Source: DATLNM01 sp035536775
GTDB taxonomy: Bacteria > Actinomycetota > CADDZG01 > WHSQ01
Assembly (NCBI GenBank): GCA_035536775.1
Contig: DATLNM010000011.1
Span: 1-15,071 of the forward strand
Length of the DNA: 15,071 nt
Direction: 5' to 3'
A program made the translations under genes and the position numbers. The notes beneath the pieces were generated by a model. It made no database searches. It saw only the letters and a list, made by a program, of their open reading frames with translations, and was not told the origin of the DNA. The stretch's first letter is position 1, and each line of letters begins with the position of its first letter. This document shows positions 12,204-15,071 of this stretch, piece after piece.

Positions 12204-13271
12204 TCAGCAGAGCGGTTCGAGCATCGGGTAAGGGTTCACCGGTCCCCCGCCGCCGGGGTGGTACTCGAAGTGAACGTGCGGTGGGCCACCGCTCGCGTTA
12301 CCGGTATCTCCCACCGTCGCGATCTGCTGGCCCACCGTGACGCGGCCCAGGCCCACGTTGTTGGTCTGGTTGTGCATGTACCAGTAGCCATGGCCGTCGT
12401 CGCCCGAGAGGATCAGCCAGTTGCCGGCTGAGTCTCCCCATCCCGCATAGGTGATCGACCCCGAAACGATCGCCACGACGGGAGTTCCGAAGTCGGCCAT
12501 CATGTCGGTGCCCTCGTGCGTGCGGCCTCCCGAGCGCGGATAGCCCCACGAGTCGATGAACGAGACAGGCCCGTCGACCGGACACGTGATGTCACCCTTC
12601 GGGCGCGAGGGAGGAGCAGCGGCAGCCGCTCCGGCACCGGGAGGCGGCGCCGGCGCGCCCGCAGGTGCGGGGCCAGGAACAGGCGGCGGGGCCAGCTGCG
12701 CGATCTTGCGCTTGAGCTCGATGTACTCGTCCTTGACCGCGCCGAAGTCGGCCAGCAGCTCATCCGATGCGCCCTCGAGCTCTTCTTCGGTCGCCGCGAG
12801 CGCATCCTGTTTCGCGATCGCTTCTTCCTCGAGCGCCTCGAGCTCCGCGGTCTGGCGCGCGTACGTAACGAACACGGTCGAGTCCTCCATCGTCACCTCG
12901 GACAGGATGTCGATGCGCGACGTCAGCTGCGAGACGTTCTGCGAGGTGAAAAGGATCTCCAGCACGTCGTTGCTGCCGGAGCGATAGAGCGCGTTAGCGC
13001 GCGCCACGACATCGTCTTGGAGTTCGGACCTCTTGGATTCGATCTCGGCTGAGCGCGCCTCGATGTCCTCCAGCTCATCGGTCAGCGCGGCCTGGTCGCT
13101 TTCCAAGCTGTGGATGCGCGCGGTCGTGGCGTCGAGGCGCGCTTGGATGGAATCCATGCGCGCCTGAAGCTCTGTCAGCGTCTCTTCCCCGGCAGCAAGG
13201 CCAGTCGACGCGTAGACGGCCATGAGGGTTACGACGAGCAACCATGCCCATCGTTTTCTTGAGCTATACAC
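12204..13271 (-). CDS. M23-family peptidoglycan endopeptidase with N-terminal coiled coil (355 aa)
   Basis: Signal peptide at 1-27 (RKRW, then hydrophobic, ending GLAAG). A long coiled coil with heptad-like Leu/Ala/Glu runs from about 31 to 192, interrupted near 95-135. A Pro/Ala-rich linker spans 194-222. The C-terminal M23 (lysostaphin/LytM) domain has His252 and Asp256 in THEGTDM, His300 in YWYMHNQ and His332-Val-His334 in PPHVHFEYH, so the zinc and catalytic positions are intact and an active D,D-endopeptidase is likely. The architecture resembles EnvC/PcsB-type hydrolases, where the coiled coil responds to division machinery. A single Cys230 precedes the domain, and the last residue is Cys355. 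The start is GTG at 13271, six bases after a TACCGT box, so the mRNA is probably leaderless. The FliA/WhiG-type sigma gene lies downstream on the same strand after 234 bp. Confidence 0.92.
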   Translation of the reverse strand: MYSSRKRWAWLLVVTLMAVYASTGLAAGEETLTELQARMDSIQARLDATTARIHSLESDQAALTDELEDIEARSAEIESKRSELQDDVVARANALYRSGSNDVLEILFTSQNVSQLTSRIDILSEVTMEDSTVFVTYARQTAELEALEEEAIAKQDALAATEEELEGASDELLADFGAVKDEYIELKRKIAQLAPPPVPGPAPAGAPAPPPGAGAAAAAPPSRPKGDITCPVDGPVSFIDSWGYPRSGGRTHEGTDMMADFGTPVVAIVSGSITYAGWGDSAGNWLILSGDDGHGYWYMHNQTNNVGLGRVTVGQQIATVGDTGNASGGPPHVHFEYHPGGGGPVNPYPMLEPLC

Positions 13272-13277
13272 CTAGGG

Positions 13278-13283
13278 ACGGTA
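13278..13283 (-). promoter_or_regulatory. Leaderless -10 box (TACCGT) of the M23 peptidase gene
   Basis: On the minus strand TACCGT (13283-13278) fits TANNNT and is followed by exactly six bases (CCCTAG) and then the GTG start at 13271. There is no room for a ribosome-binding site or for a riboswitch leader, which is often found upstream of actinobacterial cell-wall hydrolase genes. The -35 region would fall in the hairpin behind tRNA-Asn, and no -35 match is seen. Confidence 0.5.
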
Positions 13284-13293
13284 ACGCATCGGG

Positions 13294-13316
13294 TAGCCCA
13301 GGGCCCCTGGGGGCTA
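13294..13316 (-). terminator. GC-rich hairpin downstream of tRNA-Asn
   Basis: TAGCCC and GGGCTA form a 6-bp stem extended by AGG/CCT across a two-base bulge and a small loop. It lies 7 bases beyond the 3' end of the minus-strand tRNA gene. There is no T-tract, but such hairpins are common terminators in high-GC actinobacteria. It also separates the tRNA transcript from the M23 peptidase promoter. Confidence 0.5.
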
Positions 13317-13323
13317 GTAGGGG

Positions 13324-13396
13324 CTCCGAGGGCGGGACTCGAACCCGCAACCCTCCGGTTAACAGCCGGATGCTCTGCCAATTGAGCTACCTCGGA
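13324..13396 (-). tRNA. tRNA-Asn (anticodon GTT)
   Basis: A complete 73-base cloverleaf can be folded. The acceptor arms TCCGAGG/CCTCGGA pair perfectly. The D stem is GCTC/GAGC. The anticodon stem TCCGG/CCGGA encloses CTGTTAA with anticodon GTT. The T stem GCGGG/CCCGC encloses TTCGAGT, and the discriminator base is G. The 3' CCA is not encoded (the next bases are CCC), so it must be added by nucleotidyltransferase. The tRNA lies between the YtxH-like gene and the M23 peptidase gene. Confidence 0.96.
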
Positions 13397-13473
13397 ATGG
13401 AACGGCGCCATATTACTTGGCAGGGTCAGGCGGACCCTCCTCGCCGGGCCCGTTCCCGAACCCTCAACGTGGG

Positions 13474-13506
13474 TAGGCTCCCTCACACCCACAAACCTAG
13501 GAGGCA
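13474..13506 (+). promoter_or_regulatory. Promoter -10 (TAGGCT) and strong ribosome-binding site of the YtxH-like gene
   Basis: TAGGCT at 13474-13479 fits TANNNT and lies 30 bases before the ATG at 13510. TAGGAGGC shortly before the ATG contains the full AGGAGG Shine-Dalgarno sequence. This gene therefore uses a leader, in contrast to the leaderless genes nearby. TTCCCG about 15 bases upstream of the -10 is a poor -35. Confidence 0.45.
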
Positions 13507-13509
13507 GCG

Positions 13510-13797
13510 ATGCGAGGACGGCTCGGACTGTTCGTCGGCTTCGGAGCGGGCTATGTGCTCGGCGCCAAGGCGGGCAAGGAACGCTACGACCAGCTCCAGC
13601 GCCTCTACGACAACCTCAAGCGCTCCCCCGCCGTCCGCTCAGCGTCGGGTCGAGCCAAGGAGGCCGCCGAGACCGGGTTCGACACCGTCAAGGAAAAGGC
13701 CGGCGAAGGCGTCGCCAAGGTCCAGGAAGTAGTGAAGGAGCGCCGCTCGGGCACCGACGGATCGACCGGCCTCACCGTCGCCCCGCCGCTCGACTGA
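13510..13797 (+). CDS. Small YtxH-like membrane-anchored protein (95 aa)
   Basis: The N-terminus MRGRLGLFVGFGAGYVLGAKAG forms a single glycine-rich membrane segment (residues 5-20) followed by a basic turn. The remainder is a highly charged, Ala/Lys/Glu-rich region (ERYDQLQRLYDNLKRS, then EAAETGFDTVKEKAGEGVAKVQEVVKE) predicted to be amphipathic helix, with a disordered tail. This is the layout of the YtxH-like and short actinobacterial 'GAGYVLGA+AG+ERY' proteins. Their function is poorly known; some related proteins are linked to general stress. The start is fixed by an AGGAGG site just upstream. It converges on rpoD across a 63-bp gap. Confidence 0.85.
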   Translation: MRGRLGLFVGFGAGYVLGAKAGKERYDQLQRLYDNLKRSPAVRSASGRAKEAAETGFDTVKEKAGEGVAKVQEVVKERRSGTDGSTGLTVAPPLD

Positions 13798-13860
13798 CTG
13801 CGGCGCACCACCCGCCATTTCGCACGACGCTCGGAGTGCGTGGGGAGACCGGGCTGAGCC

Positions 13861-15071
<1,211 letters not shown>

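Noticed and set aside
13798..13860. Terminator between the convergent YtxH-like and rpoD genes
   Set aside because: Only weak dyads (CGCAC/GTGCG with a 10-base loop; GGGC/GCCC with a 3-base loop) and no T-tract, so not called as a feature.

Overview
The window is high-GC bacterial chromosome that reads as an actinobacterium (Actinomycetota). It holds a mycothiol-dependent-type enzyme, a HrdB-like principal sigma factor, a FliA/WhiG-type sigma factor, frequent GTG/TTG starts, and several genes whose start codon lies only 6-7 bases after a TANNNT -10 box (leaderless mRNAs). No phage, IS or CRISPR is seen. The genes look mostly chromosomal, with one patch of apparent rearrangement at the left end.

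Left end (1-3240): a partial ornithine cyclodeaminase-family gene runs off the left edge on the minus strand. Next to it is a decayed 3' tail of a proline racemase-family gene. An inward-facing gene for a secreted protein of unknown function separates these from an intact proline racemase/hydroxyproline epimerase gene (TTG start). An epoxide hydrolase-like alpha/beta hydrolase is transcribed divergently from the racemase, only 26 bp away. A cyclodeaminase-family reductase next to a racemase-family enzyme is a typical (hydroxy)proline catabolism pairing.

Middle left (3253-6407, minus strand): a tightly packed four-gene unit encodes a secreted blue-copper cupredoxin, a secreted glucose/sorbosone dehydrogenase-type beta-propeller (ATGA overlap), and two tandem paralogous small membrane proteins of an unrecognised family. 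The first two suggest periplasmic or extracellular electron transfer from a quinoprotein-like dehydrogenase to a copper protein. The paralogous pair is the least explained part of the window. A stem-loop with a U-tract ends the unit. A 17-bp tandem repeat array lies in the divergent upstream region shared with a secreted Asp-box (BNR/sialidase-fold) protein.

Middle right (8203-10830, plus strand): an ABC-2 type exporter (ATPase and permease overlapping by ATGA) is followed by a maleylpyruvate isomerase/DinB-fold, mycothiol-dependent-type protein with its own apparent leaderless promoter.

Right (10879-15071): on the minus strand are an M23 endopeptidase with an N-terminal coiled coil, a FliA/WhiG-family sigma factor and a stand-alone receiver protein whose reading frame overlaps the sigma stop. 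A 234-bp, relatively AT-rich gap with CTAAAG boxes separates the peptidase from the sigma gene. tRNA-Asn(GTT) lies upstream of the peptidase. Further right are a small YtxH-like membrane protein (plus) and, running off the right edge on the minus strand, the principal sigma factor RpoD/HrdB.
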